Notes under the pieces: generated by a model
The model's database searches: none
What the model was told of the DNA's origin: nothing
The model's input: the letters and a program-made list of their open reading frames with translations, nothing else
Translations under genes and position numbers: made by a program
Source: Mycolicibacterium crocinum
GTDB lineage: Bacteria; Actinomycetota; Actinomycetes; Mycobacteriales; Mycobacteriaceae
Assembly (NCBI RefSeq): GCF_022370635.2
Contig: NZ_CP092362.2
Coordinates: forward strand, 1,116,001 to 1,180,000
Direction of reading: 5' to 3'
Length of the DNA stretch: 64,000 nt
In this document: in pieces, positions 8,757 through 16,920 of the stretch
Position numbering within the stretch: the first letter of the stretch is position 1
Layout: each line of letters starts with the position of its first letter

Positions 8757-9977
8757 CTACGCCGCGGTGGCGCGGCGGTGGATGACCGGGTCGTAGAGGG
8801 CGTGATCGTGCCAGCAGCGCCACAGAATGCGGCACCAGCGCGCACCCAGGCCACGCAGAGCACGATGGTGTGGTTGGCCGGCGGCGCGGGCGTGTTCGTA
8901 GATGTCGGCCGACCAAGGGTCTTCACGAACGGCGACGAACATCCACCAGTCGATGGCGTGGCGCATTCGCCGGTTGGCGGCGTAGCGGAACCTCACCTGA
9001 CGGGTGCGCCCGGAGGCCTTGGTGACCGGAGCCAAGCCGGTCTCGGCCAATAACGACGGCGCCGATGGGAAACGGCTGCGCTGTTCACCCATTTCGGAGA
9101 TCAAGACGCCGGCGGTGACGGGTCCGATACCGGGGAAACTGGTGAAGATCGGGGTGTCCGGGTGCATGTCGAGCAGCTCGCCCAGCCGCTTGTCGTGAGC
9201 TCGAAGATGAGTGTTGAGTAGCGCGAGCTGTTCTGTAAAGGCTTTGGCCGCCAAAGCTTTACCGGCGACGGTGCCTTCGCTGGCCGACAACAGATGAGGC
9301 TGCATCCGGGCGATGAGGGTCTCGGGTTTCTGTCGGCCACTGTAGCCGTGTCGGCCGGTGAATCCACCCATTCGTCTAGTCGTGATCCTGCTCGCCTGCG
9401 CGGGAGTGGGAAAGGTCCGGATGAACGCCAGGGTGATGTCACGGTCCAATGAGGAGAACAGGTGCAAAGGTGCGGGGTGGTAGGCCTCCAGGATCGACCG
9501 CAGCCGATTCTCGGTATCCACTTGCATGTCCAGGATGCGCTGACGATCCCGGCTGACCGCGATGAGCTCGGCCAGTGCCGGTGACGCAACAGCTAAGGGC
9601 CGCCACTGAGCGTACTGATGACGCAATGTGTCGGCCAAAACGTAGGCATCGAACTCGTCGGACTTGGCTGCCGCCATCCGATACCGTTCACGTGCACGCG
9701 CCGAGATCTTCGGTGAAACGCAATAGATTTCGGCGCCACAGTGCTGTTGCAGATGCTCGACGAGCAAGCCCTCAGCACGTTCGATGGCGATGCGCACCGA
9801 GCCGGCCAACGAGGCGATCACCTCGACCAGGGCCATCAAACCGTCGACGGTGTGCGCGATCTTTCGGCTGAGGAGCTGGTGGCCGTTGTCGTCGAGGACG
9901 CAGAGGTGATGGGAGCATCCGCCCCAATCGATGCCGCACCAGAAACGACTTGCACCGTCCGGACTATCCTGATTCAT
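8757..9977 (-). CDS. IS110-family DEDD recombinase
   Basis: 406 residues from ATG 9977; a TTG at 10016 is an alternative but lacks support. The N-terminal RuvC-like DEDD domain begins CGIDWGGCSHHLCVLDDNG (first catalytic Asp). The C-terminal transposase_20 domain contains FTSFPGIGPVTAGVLISEMG and ETGLAPVTKASGRTRQ with the Ser used for DNA cleavage in this family. The enzyme works with an element-encoded bridge RNA. The gene looks intact, so this element may still be mobile. Confidence 0.93.
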   Translation of the reverse strand: MNQDSPDGASRFWCGIDWGGCSHHLCVLDDNGHQLLSRKIAHTVDGLMALVEVIASLAGSVRIAIERAEGLLVEHLQQHCGAEIYCVSPKISARARERYRMAAAKSDEFDAYVLADTLRHQYAQWRPLAVASPALAELIAVSRDRQRILDMQVDTENRLRSILEAYHPAPLHLFSSLDRDITLAFIRTFPTPAQASRITTRRMGGFTGRHGYSGRQKPETLIARMQPHLLSASEGTVAGKALAAKAFTEQLALLNTHLRAHDKRLGELLDMHPDTPIFTSFPGIGPVTAGVLISEMGEQRSRFPSAPSLLAETGLAPVTKASGRTRQVRFRYAANRRMRHAIDWWMFVAVREDPWSADIYEHARAAGQPHHRALRGLGARWCRILWRCWHDHALYDPVIHRRATAA

Positions 9978-10020
9978 TGCAGTCAGATCCCTTCGATCCG
10001 AAGGTTCACGCTGCAATGAC

Positions 10021-10222
10021 GGGGCGTGCCCGGAACCTCATCTCGGCACTCGCCGCTGTTACCGGTGGTGCTGCTCTCGCTGGCCGGTCCAAGCCCCGCA
10101 GCCACCACGGGCGGACAGGTCTGCATGTGGACCTCGAAGGTGACGCGTTTGCACAGGTCCTGCCCGTGGTGGTGCAGGTGAACGCCGAGACCATCCCGGC
10201 CCACCCATTGTTAATAGATGAC
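10021..10222 (-). ncRNA. Candidate IS110 bridge RNA
   Basis: Two stem-loops are visible. Stem 10102-10116/10157-10172 (15 bp, one bulge) encloses a loop with a left guide at 10147-10154 (GTTTGCAC on the plus strand) matching 7 of 8 bases of the flank GTCTGCAC (10223-10230). The same loop has CTGCAT at 10121-10126, complementary to the other flank ATGCAG (8666-8671). A second stem, 10030-10036/10058-10065, encloses CTCATCT (10037-10043), which matches a CT core plus the element's first bases. It also holds 10048-10059, which equals the element's other end (8672-8682) but for one extra base. This is the target-loop and donor-loop arrangement known for IS110 bridge RNAs. Exact RNA ends are inferred. 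Confidence 0.72.
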
Positions 10223-11103
10223 GTCTGCACGATCGCCTGCGGCCACACATTGCCCACCACCTCGGGCAGTCCCTTGAGCCCGTCGCAGACGACGAAGAAG
10301 GTGTCCTTGATGCCGCGGTTGCGTAGGTCGGTGAGCACGCTCATCCAGAACTTGGCGCCCTCCCCGCCGGTGCCGGCCCACAAGCCGAGGATGTCGCGTT
10401 CCCCGGCCAGGGTGACCCCGATGGCAGCGTAGAACGGCCGGTTGGCGACTTGGCCGTCGCGGACCTTGACCACGATCGCGTCGATGAAGATCGCGGCGTA
10501 GGTTTCATCCAGCGGTCGCACCGACCAGTCGTTCATCTCCTCAAGCACCTTGTCGGTGATGCGGCTGATCGTCTCTTTGGATACCGACGCCCCGTAGATC
10601 TCGGCGAAGTGCGCCGAGATCTCACCGGTGGTCAAGCCCTTCGCGTACAGCGACAGCACGACCTCGTCCACGCCGTTCAGGCGACGTTGGCGTTTCTTGA
10701 CGATCTGAGGCTCGAAGGTCGATGCCCGATCGCGCGGCACGTCAAGTTCGACCGGGCCGGTGGTGTCGGTCAGCACCGTCTTGGTGCGGGTGCCGTTGCG
10801 GATGTTGCCCGACCCCGTCTCGGGCGGGTCGTGTTTCTCATAGCCGAGGTGCTCGGTCATCTCCTCATTGAGCGCGGTCTCGAGGACCGTCTTGGTCAAC
10901 TGCTTGAGCAGCCCGTCGGGCCCGGTCAGCGACAAGCCCTGCTCCTGGGCCAATCGGACCAGTCCGACCGCAGCCTTCTGGCCTTCGGACTGCTCAGCCG
11001 CCTTCTTCTTCGCCACATCGTCCAGTGTCGTCATCACGGCACCTTTCTCGCCGAGCATCACTCAGCGTGTCAGTGCCGGAAACACCGTTAGATCCACAGT
11101 CCC

Positions 11104-11111
11104 GGACTCCT
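11104..11111. repeat. Target-site duplication, right copy, of the IS256-family element
   Basis: GGACTCCT follows the right inverted repeat directly and is identical to 8158-8165. Confidence 0.93.
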
Positions 11112-11162
11112 GGGGCGCGCAGAATGGGACTGCGCGGAATCGGCTGTCGGCTCCTCGAGGGG

Positions 11163-12137
11163 TCACTGCCGCAGGGACGCGATGTGTTCGCGGTACCAAG
11201 AGACGGTTCGTTCGATACCTTCCTGCAGCGTGATCTTCGATGTCCACCCGGCTCTGGCTAGTGCGGAGACGTCGAGAAGCTTCTGCGGGGTACCATCTGG
11301 TTTTGTTGTGTCCCAATGAGTTTCACCGGTATATCCGACCGCGGCCGCGATCGCGACTGCGATCTCGTGGATCGTTACATCAGTGCCGGTGCCGACGTTC
11401 AGCTGCTGCGGTCCGTCGTAGTGCTCGAGCAGGTGGAGGCATGCGTCGGCCAAGTCGTCGACGTGCAGGAATTCGCGACGCGGCGTGCCGGTGCCCCAAT
11501 TTGTGACCGATGGTGCCTTGGTGGCGGCTGCTTCGTGGTAGCGGCGAATCAACGCTGGAAGGACATGTGACCCGTTCGGTGAGAAGTTGTCATTCGGGCC
11601 GTAGAGGTTGGTAGGCATCGCTGAGATCCACGGCAGTCCGTACTGCCGCCGTACGGCCTGAACGTGGAGGATGCCGGCAATCTTGGCAATGGCGTAGGCG
11701 TCGTTGGTCGGTTCGAGGTGCCCAGTGAGCAGTGCGTCCTCGACTATGGGCTGCGCCGCGAACTTGGGGTAGATGCACGATGAGCCGAGGAAGAGCAGGC
11801 GTTCGACGTCGTGTACGCGGGCGGCGTCTAGCACGTTGAGTTGGATGCGCAGGTTGTCGCTGAGGAAGTCGACGGGGTAGGTGCTGTTGGCAAGGATGCC
11901 GCCGACCTTGGCCGCTGCCAACACCACATGTCGCGGCTTAGTTTCGGCGAAGAACGCGAACACTTCATCGCGATTTCTCAGGTCAAGCTCCGCCGAGGTT
12001 CGCCCTACGATCGCACCGAACCCGGCTGCCTCGAGCCGCCTCGTTATCGCAGAACCGACCAAACCGCGGTGGCCGGCAACGTAAATCGTTGCGTCACGAT
12101 CGAGTTCGCGCGGAGAGTACTGAACGCCGTCGGTCAT
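11163..12137 (-). CDS. fcl: GDP-L-fucose synthase
   Basis: 324 residues from ATG 12137. The enzyme epimerises and reduces GDP-4-keto-6-deoxy-D-mannose to GDP-L-fucose with NADPH. The short-chain-dehydrogenase glycine motif AGHRGLVGSAI, the family motif LGSSCIYPKFA, and the catalytic Y-x3-K in YAIAKIAGILHVQ are present. It begins 1 bp after the gmd stop codon, so the two are cotranscribed. A longer in-frame form starting at 12236 would overlap gmd by about 100 bp and is not adopted. Confidence 0.95.
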   Translation of the reverse strand: MTDGVQYSPRELDRDATIYVAGHRGLVGSAITRRLEAAGFGAIVGRTSAELDLRNRDEVFAFFAETKPRHVVLAAAKVGGILANSTYPVDFLSDNLRIQLNVLDAARVHDVERLLFLGSSCIYPKFAAQPIVEDALLTGHLEPTNDAYAIAKIAGILHVQAVRRQYGLPWISAMPTNLYGPNDNFSPNGSHVLPALIRRYHEAAATKAPSVTNWGTGTPRREFLHVDDLADACLHLLEHYDGPQQLNVGTGTDVTIHEIAVAIAAAVGYTGETHWDTTKPDGTPQKLLDVSALARAGWTSKITLQEGIERTVSWYREHIASLRQ

Positions 12138-12138
12138 G

Positions 12139-13188
12139 TTAGATCGTGCCGGTGGCGATCGGCGTGTTCCAGGACGGCAGCAGGACCTTGTCCACCCACG
12201 GTTGGCCCGCGTGCTTAAGCGCTTCGATATCGGCATCGACCATCAAGCGGGCAAGCTCGCGGCCGTGCACCGTGGGCACCCAGCTGAGCCGATCACGCGC
12301 CCTGCTGGGATCGCCGATCAAGGCGTCCACTTCGGTAGGGCGGAGGTAGCGCTCATCGAAGCGGACATGAATTCTCCAATCGAGGCCCGCGTGTGCGAAC
12401 GCTTCCTCGATGAAATCTCGGACGGTAATGCCGGTGCCGGTGGCCAAGACATAATCGTCGGGTTCGGGAGCCTGCAGCATCCGCCACATGCCTTCGACGT
12501 ATTCGGGCGCGTACCCCCAGTCGCGAATCGAGTCGAGATTGCCCATATAAACGTGCTCCTGCAGCCCTGTCTTGATGGCAGCAACTGCGCGAGTTATCTT
12601 GCGGGTCACGAAAGTCTCTCCACGACGCGGTGATTCGTGATTGAACAGGATTCCGTTCACGGCAAACATGCCGTACGCCTCGCGATAATTTTTGGTGATC
12701 CAGTAGCTGTATAACTTCGCCGCCGCATAGGGCGAGCGCGGATAAAACGGTGTGTCTTCGTTCTGTGGCGGCGGTGTGGCGCCATAGAGCTCGGAAGAAG
12801 ATGCCTGATAGAAGCGCGTTTTGATGCCCGACAAACGCACAGCTTCGAGCATTCGGATAGTGCCAGTGCCGGTGGTGTCGGCGGTGTGCTCGGGCTCATC
12901 GAAAGACACGCGGACGTGGGACTGGGCCGCGAGGTTGTAGACCTCATCGGGGTCGATACCGGCTAAGAGCGTGACTAGGCGTGCACCGTCACTGAGGTCG
13001 CCGTAGTGCAAGAACATGCGGGCTGACGAGGCGTGGGGGTCGACGTAGAGGTGGTCGATGCGTGACGTGTTGAACGTTGAGGCTCGTCGGATCAGGCCAT
13101 GCACTTCGTAGCCCTTGCTGAGCAAGAGTTCCGCGAGGTAGGAACCGTCTTGCCCGGTGATTCCCGTGATCAGCGCACGTTTCGTCAT
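12139..13188 (-). CDS. gmd: GDP-mannose 4,6-dehydratase
   Basis: 349 residues. Gmd converts GDP-D-mannose to GDP-4-keto-6-deoxy-D-mannose, the precursor of GDP-fucose and GDP-rhamnose. The NADP-binding motif [16 protein letters not shown], the [14 protein letters not shown] segment and the catalytic [10 protein letters not shown] are present. ATG 13188 is preferred to the GTG two codons upstream because AGGGGTG lies just before it. It is the first gene of gmd-fcl and is divergent from the glycosyltransferase at 13371. Confidence 0.96.
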   Translation of the reverse strand: MTKRALITGITGQDGSYLAELLLSKGYEVHGLIRRASTFNTSRIDHLYVDPHASSARMFLHYGDLSDGARLVTLLAGIDPDEVYNLAAQSHVRVSFDEPEHTADTTGTGTIRMLEAVRLSGIKTRFYQASSSELYGATPPPQNEDTPFYPRSPYAAAKLYSYWITKNYREAYGMFAVNGILFNHESPRRGETFVTRKITRAVAAIKTGLQEHVYMGNLDSIRDWGYAPEYVEGMWRMLQAPEPDDYVLATGTGITVRDFIEEAFAHAGLDWRIHVRFDERYLRPTEVDALIGDPSRARDRLSWVPTVHGRELARLMVDADIEALKHAGQPWVDKVLLPSWNTPIATGTI

Positions 13189-13370
13189 ACTCACCCCTTA
13201 TCCTCGAACAGCACCCTACAGCGGGGAAGGTAACTTAAGTGGGGGCCACGATCTGCACAAGTGGGGGACTAAATGCGTGCCACGCTATATGTCGTAGGGG
13301 GTCTGAGTGGTGCTGCGATTCGTCGATGGGCTGGAGTGGGTGCTTGGGTCGGTGTGAGGCATCTCCAGCG

Positions 13371-14228
13371 ATGCCACTTCACGTACTGCTTGCCTGTCAC
13401 AATCGGCGCGCCCTTACGGTGCGCGCAATAACGACTTTCGCACGTGCAGCGAAGGCGGCGGGGGCCGATGCCGACTTCACCGTATTCGACGATGGTTCGA
13501 CCGACGGTACCGCGGAGGCGCTAGCCGCGCTAGACCTTCCGGTCGTCCGCATCGTCGGTGACGGCTCGGCCTTCTGGTCGCGCAGCATGGCGGAGGCAGA
13601 GGCTTATGTGCTTCACGCATGCGACGATGATGGCTATGTCGTGTGGCTGAACGATGATGTGGAACTCGACGGGGATTTCCTTGAAGTTGCGCTCGCGGCG
13701 GCCAAGAGTGTTCCTGCAGCAATCTTGGTGGGTGCGATGCGGGATCCGGGCACAGGTCAACTGAGCTACTCCGGGCATCGAAGCGGCGGGATCCACCCGC
13801 TCAAACTTGTTCCGGTAGAACCGAACGGCACGCTCCAGTCGATCGATACCTTCAACGGAAATCTCGTGTTGGTGCCAATGAGGATCGCCCGTGAGCTGGG
13901 CGGCATTGACGGCTTATTATCACATTTCGGCGCGGACACCGACTACGGATTCCGCGCTGGCGAAAGAGGCTTCAAAGTTTTGCTGTTGCCCCGCTTTGTC
14001 GGTTCATGCGCGCAAAACCCGGTCCGCCCCCCTGGCGCTGTCATGGATGATTGGCGTGCATTCGTCGGCGTGAAGGGCGGCGGCAACTACAACACGCTGA
14101 GGCGGATTCTCCAGAAGACGCATCCGAATACTTGGTCTGTATACATCGCTGTGACGTATTCGCTTTGGTGGGCTCGCCGCTTGGCAAACCTCAGACGTAG
14201 TGTTCTCGTTCGGAGCCGAAGGCGATGA
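13371..14228 (+). CDS. Family 2 glycosyltransferase
   Basis: 285 residues from ATG 13371; upstream in-frame codons give a tail with no family resemblance. The start LLACHNRRALTVRAI, then FTVFDDGSTDGTAEAL and the metal-binding WLNDDVELD (D-D-V-D type), match GT-A fold family 2 enzymes of the rhamnosyltransferase-like type. It would add one sugar to the lipid-linked repeat unit on the cytosolic face. Its first ~30 residues resemble a remnant at 16508, suggesting an old duplication. Confidence 0.85.
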   Translation: MPLHVLLACHNRRALTVRAITTFARAAKAAGADADFTVFDDGSTDGTAEALAALDLPVVRIVGDGSAFWSRSMAEAEAYVLHACDDDGYVVWLNDDVELDGDFLEVALAAAKSVPAAILVGAMRDPGTGQLSYSGHRSGGIHPLKLVPVEPNGTLQSIDTFNGNLVLVPMRIARELGGIDGLLSHFGADTDYGFRAGERGFKVLLLPRFVGSCAQNPVRPPGAVMDDWRAFVGVKGGGNYNTLRRILQKTHPNTWSVYIAVTYSLWWARRLANLRRSVLVRSRRR

Positions 14229-14316
14229 GGCTTAATACCGGCACCCAGTTTGCTCGGCGTGCGTGCGCGTAGACACTGACCAATATTGCTTCAACAACAA
14301 GAAACGGAGCGGCTGC

Positions 14317-15588
14317 GTGTCAAATCGCTCGACCGTGAAGGTGGTCGTTGTGGGGCAAGGCTATGTCGGCCTTCCGCTGGCTATCGAGACCGCTACGGCT
14401 GGCTACGTTACGACAGGCCTCGACCTTGATTTGGACGTCGTCGCTAGCCTTTCATCGGGCATCAGCCATATCGATGACATTAGCGATGACCAAATTCGCG
14501 CCGCGCTGGCGCGGGGCTACCGTGCGTCCGCGGAAGCTGCGGTGCTGGCTCAAGCAGATATCGTCGTCATCTGTGTTCCGACCCCGCTGAGTGCGGATGG
14601 CAGCCCTGATATGGCTGCGGTGGAGAAAGCTGTAGGGGAAACCGCTCGGTTAGCGAAGCCCGGTGTCCTTGTGATTCTTGAATCGACGACATATCCCGGA
14701 ACCACCGATAACCTCGTTCGGCCCGCGTTAGAGGCGTCAGGCCGGGAGATCGACCGGGACTTCTTCCTCGCGTTCTCACCCGAGCGGATCGATCCTGGTA
14801 ATCAGCACTACACCATCCGTAACACTCCAAAAATCGTCGGTGGGGTGACGGCAGAATCGACACGGCGTGCTAGTGAGTTCTATGGGGCCTTCGTGGATGC
14901 CGTCGTTCCGGTCAAAGGTGCCAGAGAGGCAGAGTCAGCGAAACTCCTCGAAAATACGTATCGGCACGTCAACATCGCACTGGTCAATGAGATGGTGCGC
15001 TTCTGCCGGGAACTCGGCATTGATCTCTGGGAAGTCATCCGCGCGGCTTCCACGAAGCCGTTCGGGTTCCAGCCCTTCTACCCGGGTCCTGGCGTCGGGG
15101 GACACTGCATCCCGATTGATCCCAACTATCTGAGCTACGAGGTCAAACGTCAATTAGGTCGGCCATTCCGATTCATCGAATTGGCTCAGGAAATAAACGA
15201 AAGCATGCCTCGTTATGTCGTCGATCGGCTACAGGACGCGCTGAATGACGCCGGGAAGCCGGTGCGAGGTTCTCGCGTGCTCATCCTGGGCATTACGTAC
15301 AAGCCGAACATCGCGGACCAGCGGCAGTCTCCTGCGAAGCCAATCGCCACCTTGCTCGCGCGCAAAGGAGCACTACTGACTTTTCACGATCCACTGGTTG
15401 ATGCCTGGGGTGTTGACGGGGTGGCCATTCCACGCGTCGACGACCTGCTGACCGCCGTTTCACAGTCGGACGCTGTGCTTCTCCTGCAGGCGCACAGGAA
15501 ATACGATGTGGACGACCTCACGAAACGGTCGCAATTGTTCTTCGACACCCGGGGGGCCTCCACTCACCCCGCCGCCGTCAGGTTGTGA
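14317..15588 (+). CDS. Nucleotide-sugar dehydrogenase (UDP-ManNAc/UDP-GlcNAc 6-dehydrogenase-like)
   Basis: 423 residues from GTG 14317, with GGAG nine bases upstream; GTG 14263 in the same frame is less likely. The enzyme oxidises C6 of a nucleotide sugar to the uronic acid in two NAD-dependent steps. The N-terminal motif VVGQGYVGLPLA binds NAD, the middle contains the helical dimer segment, and GGHCIPIDPNYL holds the catalytic Cys. VLILGITYKPNIADQRQSP opens the C-terminal UDP-binding domain. The substrate could be UDP-GlcNAc or UDP-ManNAc; sequence alone does not decide. Its end overlaps the next gene by 4 bp. Confidence 0.9.
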   Translation: MSNRSTVKVVVVGQGYVGLPLAIETATAGYVTTGLDLDLDVVASLSSGISHIDDISDDQIRAALARGYRASAEAAVLAQADIVVICVPTPLSADGSPDMAAVEKAVGETARLAKPGVLVILESTTYPGTTDNLVRPALEASGREIDRDFFLAFSPERIDPGNQHYTIRNTPKIVGGVTAESTRRASEFYGAFVDAVVPVKGAREAESAKLLENTYRHVNIALVNEMVRFCRELGIDLWEVIRAASTKPFGFQPFYPGPGVGGHCIPIDPNYLSYEVKRQLGRPFRFIELAQEINESMPRYVVDRLQDALNDAGKPVRGSRVLILGITYKPNIADQRQSPAKPIATLLARKGALLTFHDPLVDAWGVDGVAIPRVDDLLTAVSQSDAVLLLQAHRKYDVDDLTKRSQLFFDTRGASTHPAAVRL

Positions 15589-16325
15589 GACAGAGCATGG
15601 GTCTTCAACACCAGCTTCGGCAGGGCCTCCGTCTTATGGGTATCGACCTGACTCGTTATCCGTCGAGCGATCCGATGTTCAGCGTCGTTCGACTACTGGA
15701 ACACTTCGGGATCGACTGCGTCGTCGATGTCGGAGCGAACAGTGGCGGCTTCGCTTCGACAATCCGCCGCCTGGGCTATTCAGGTCGGATTGTGTCGCTT
15801 GAGCCCCTGTCAAGCTCCTTCGCGCTACTGGCCGCCCGCGCCGCCAAGGACCCGGCGTGGGAGACGCTGCGGCTTGCTGCCGGTAACGAGGATTGCGAGA
15901 TCGAAATTAATGTGGCCGGCAACGCGGGGCACAGCAGCTCGGTCCTTCAGATGCTCAGTACTCACTCTGACGCCGCGCCCGAGTCCCATTACGTCGGCAC
16001 CGAAGTGGTGCCGCAGCGGAGGCTTGACGGACTGCTTCCCGAACTTGGGATTGGGCCAGCGCATCCGGCCTTCCTGAAGCTCGATGTCCAAGGTTACGAG
16101 GCGTCGGTTCTCGACGGCGCCACCGCATTACTTAGTGCGGGAGCGATTAAGGGACTCCAGATGGAGCTCTCGCTCGTCCCTCTGTACGAGCTGGCGATGA
16201 CATACAAAGAGGGCCTAGAGCGAGGCGAGCAGCTTGGGATGTCGCTCATGGGTCTTCTTCCCGGGTTCTCGGATCCGCGTTCAGGGCGACTGCTGCAGGC
16301 GGACGCCGTGTTTTTCGCAACGTAG
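15585..16325 (+). CDS. FkbM-family methyltransferase
   Basis: 246 residues, overlapping the dehydrogenase stop by 4 bp (GTGA), hence translationally coupled. FkbM-type enzymes transfer methyl groups from S-adenosylmethionine to hydroxyls, often on sugars. The motif CVVDVGANSGGFASTIRRLG binds SAM, SLEPLSSSF is the acidic loop, and FLKLDVQGYEASVLDGA is the family hallmark. It probably O-methylates a sugar of the repeat unit. Confidence 0.88.
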   Translation: MRQSMGLQHQLRQGLRLMGIDLTRYPSSDPMFSVVRLLEHFGIDCVVDVGANSGGFASTIRRLGYSGRIVSLEPLSSSFALLAARAAKDPAWETLRLAAGNEDCEIEINVAGNAGHSSSVLQMLSTHSDAAPESHYVGTEVVPQRRLDGLLPELGIGPAHPAFLKLDVQGYEASVLDGATALLSAGAIKGLQMELSLVPLYELAMTYKEGLERGEQLGMSLMGLLPGFSDPRSGRLLQADAVFFAT

Positions 16326-16507
16326 GTGCAGTAGAGGGATCGATTCAAGCCCTTTAAGGGTCGGCCCGAAGAAGTCGAGCCGACGGTGATAGGGGGCAGT
16401 CTGCGCGGCAGTGAAAGATGGGAAGGATCGCGAGTTGTCGACGCTGCATCGCCGCATCGTAGTTGGAGTGGTTTGTTACACCTATGCTGTATGAGGTATT
16501 TCTAGCA

Positions 16508-16917
16508 ATGCCAATCCACTCACTTGCCGCATGCCACAATCGTCGAATCACGGTTATTCTTCGACATGCGCGGGCAGCTATGCGCTCCCGCCGCCAGCAG
16601 ACTGTGAGGCAAAGCATGAGTCTCGAACACTGGCTTGGGTTACGGCGACGCCGTGGGGGAGTTGATGTGCCGCGCTGTGCCAAAACCGACGCGTCGCTGC
16701 TTCGTACCGTTGACGGACCCTATGGGGGCTGCCAGCGTCGCGGGTACGGCCGCCCAAGATGGGTAGCAGGCATCATGCTAGATGTCTGCTTGAATGGCCG
16801 CATCGTACTCGCCGACCGTGGAATTGATGTCGTGACGCCCGCCGACCGTTTCGCGGATGCAGTTGCTCGGCCAGAAACTAATCGGCATTCCGGTTCGGTA
16901 TCGCGGGCGACGAGAGT
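16508..16917 (+). pseudogene. Eroded remnant: GT2 start joined to FkbM start
   Basis: This stretch begins MPIHSLAACHNRR, like MPLHVLLACHNRR of the family 2 enzyme at 13371. It then continues VRQSMSLEHWLGLR, like VRQSMGLQHQLRQGLR of the FkbM gene at 15585. After that the likeness fades. A third fragment in another frame near 16857 (GQKLIGIPVRYRGR) resembles a glycosyltransferase tail. No conserved core domain remains and the frames are broken. It looks like the residue of a duplicated and deleted GT2/FkbM pair. The 16326-16507 stretch before it shows nothing recognisable. Confidence 0.45.
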
Positions 16918-16920
16918 TTG

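Larger units (their letters stand above)
8672..10222 (-). mobile_element. IS110-family insertion sequence nested in the IS256-family transposase gene
   Basis: About 1551 bp. The ends are defined by restoration of the interrupted transposase frame and are uncertain by about 2 bp. No terminal inverted repeats and no target duplication are visible, as expected for IS110. The element has a long non-coding segment upstream of the recombinase (9978-10222) and a short one downstream (8672-8756), the arrangement of the IS110 group. The downstream end carries TTGACA and the upstream end TAACAA. Joining the two ends would put them 17 bp apart. Confidence 0.88.
8203..11034 (-). pseudogene. IS256-family transposase, split by IS110 insertion
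   Basis: The N-terminal part (11034-10223) and C-terminal part (8671-8203) together give 1281 nt, that is 426 residues plus stop, in one uninterrupted frame. The DDE catalytic residues are divided: Asp in FIDAIVVKVRDG and Asp in VVCDGLKGLPE lie before the break, and Glu in STNAIESLNARYRRA lies after it. The junction would read ...AIVQT-CIIHLL..., as in intact mutator/IS256 transposases. ATG 11034 is chosen over an upstream codon because GAGAAAGG precedes it. The only visible defect is the insertion itself. Confidence 0.92.
8166..11103 (-). mobile_element. IS256-family insertion sequence, interrupted by an IS110-family element
   Basis: The ends are 29-bp imperfect inverted repeats (8166-8194 and 11075-11103) that share the core AACGGTGTTTCCGGC and begin GGG. 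Both are flanked by the direct repeat GGACTCCT. Without the IS110 insert the element is 1387 bp, a normal size for the family. Its single transposase gene is split (see the pseudogene entry). The clean duplication shows that the element arrived as one transposition event between fcl and the sugar transferase gene. It is now expected to be inactive unless transposase is supplied by another copy. Confidence 0.93.

Noticed and set aside
8203..8916. Separate short transposase gene
   Set aside because: Only the part up to 8671 is IS256-family transposase. The rest is read from the IS110 end.
16354..16683. Minus-strand open frame of 109 codons
   Set aside because: Arg/Cys-rich, no family resemblance, and opposite the GT2/FkbM remnant.
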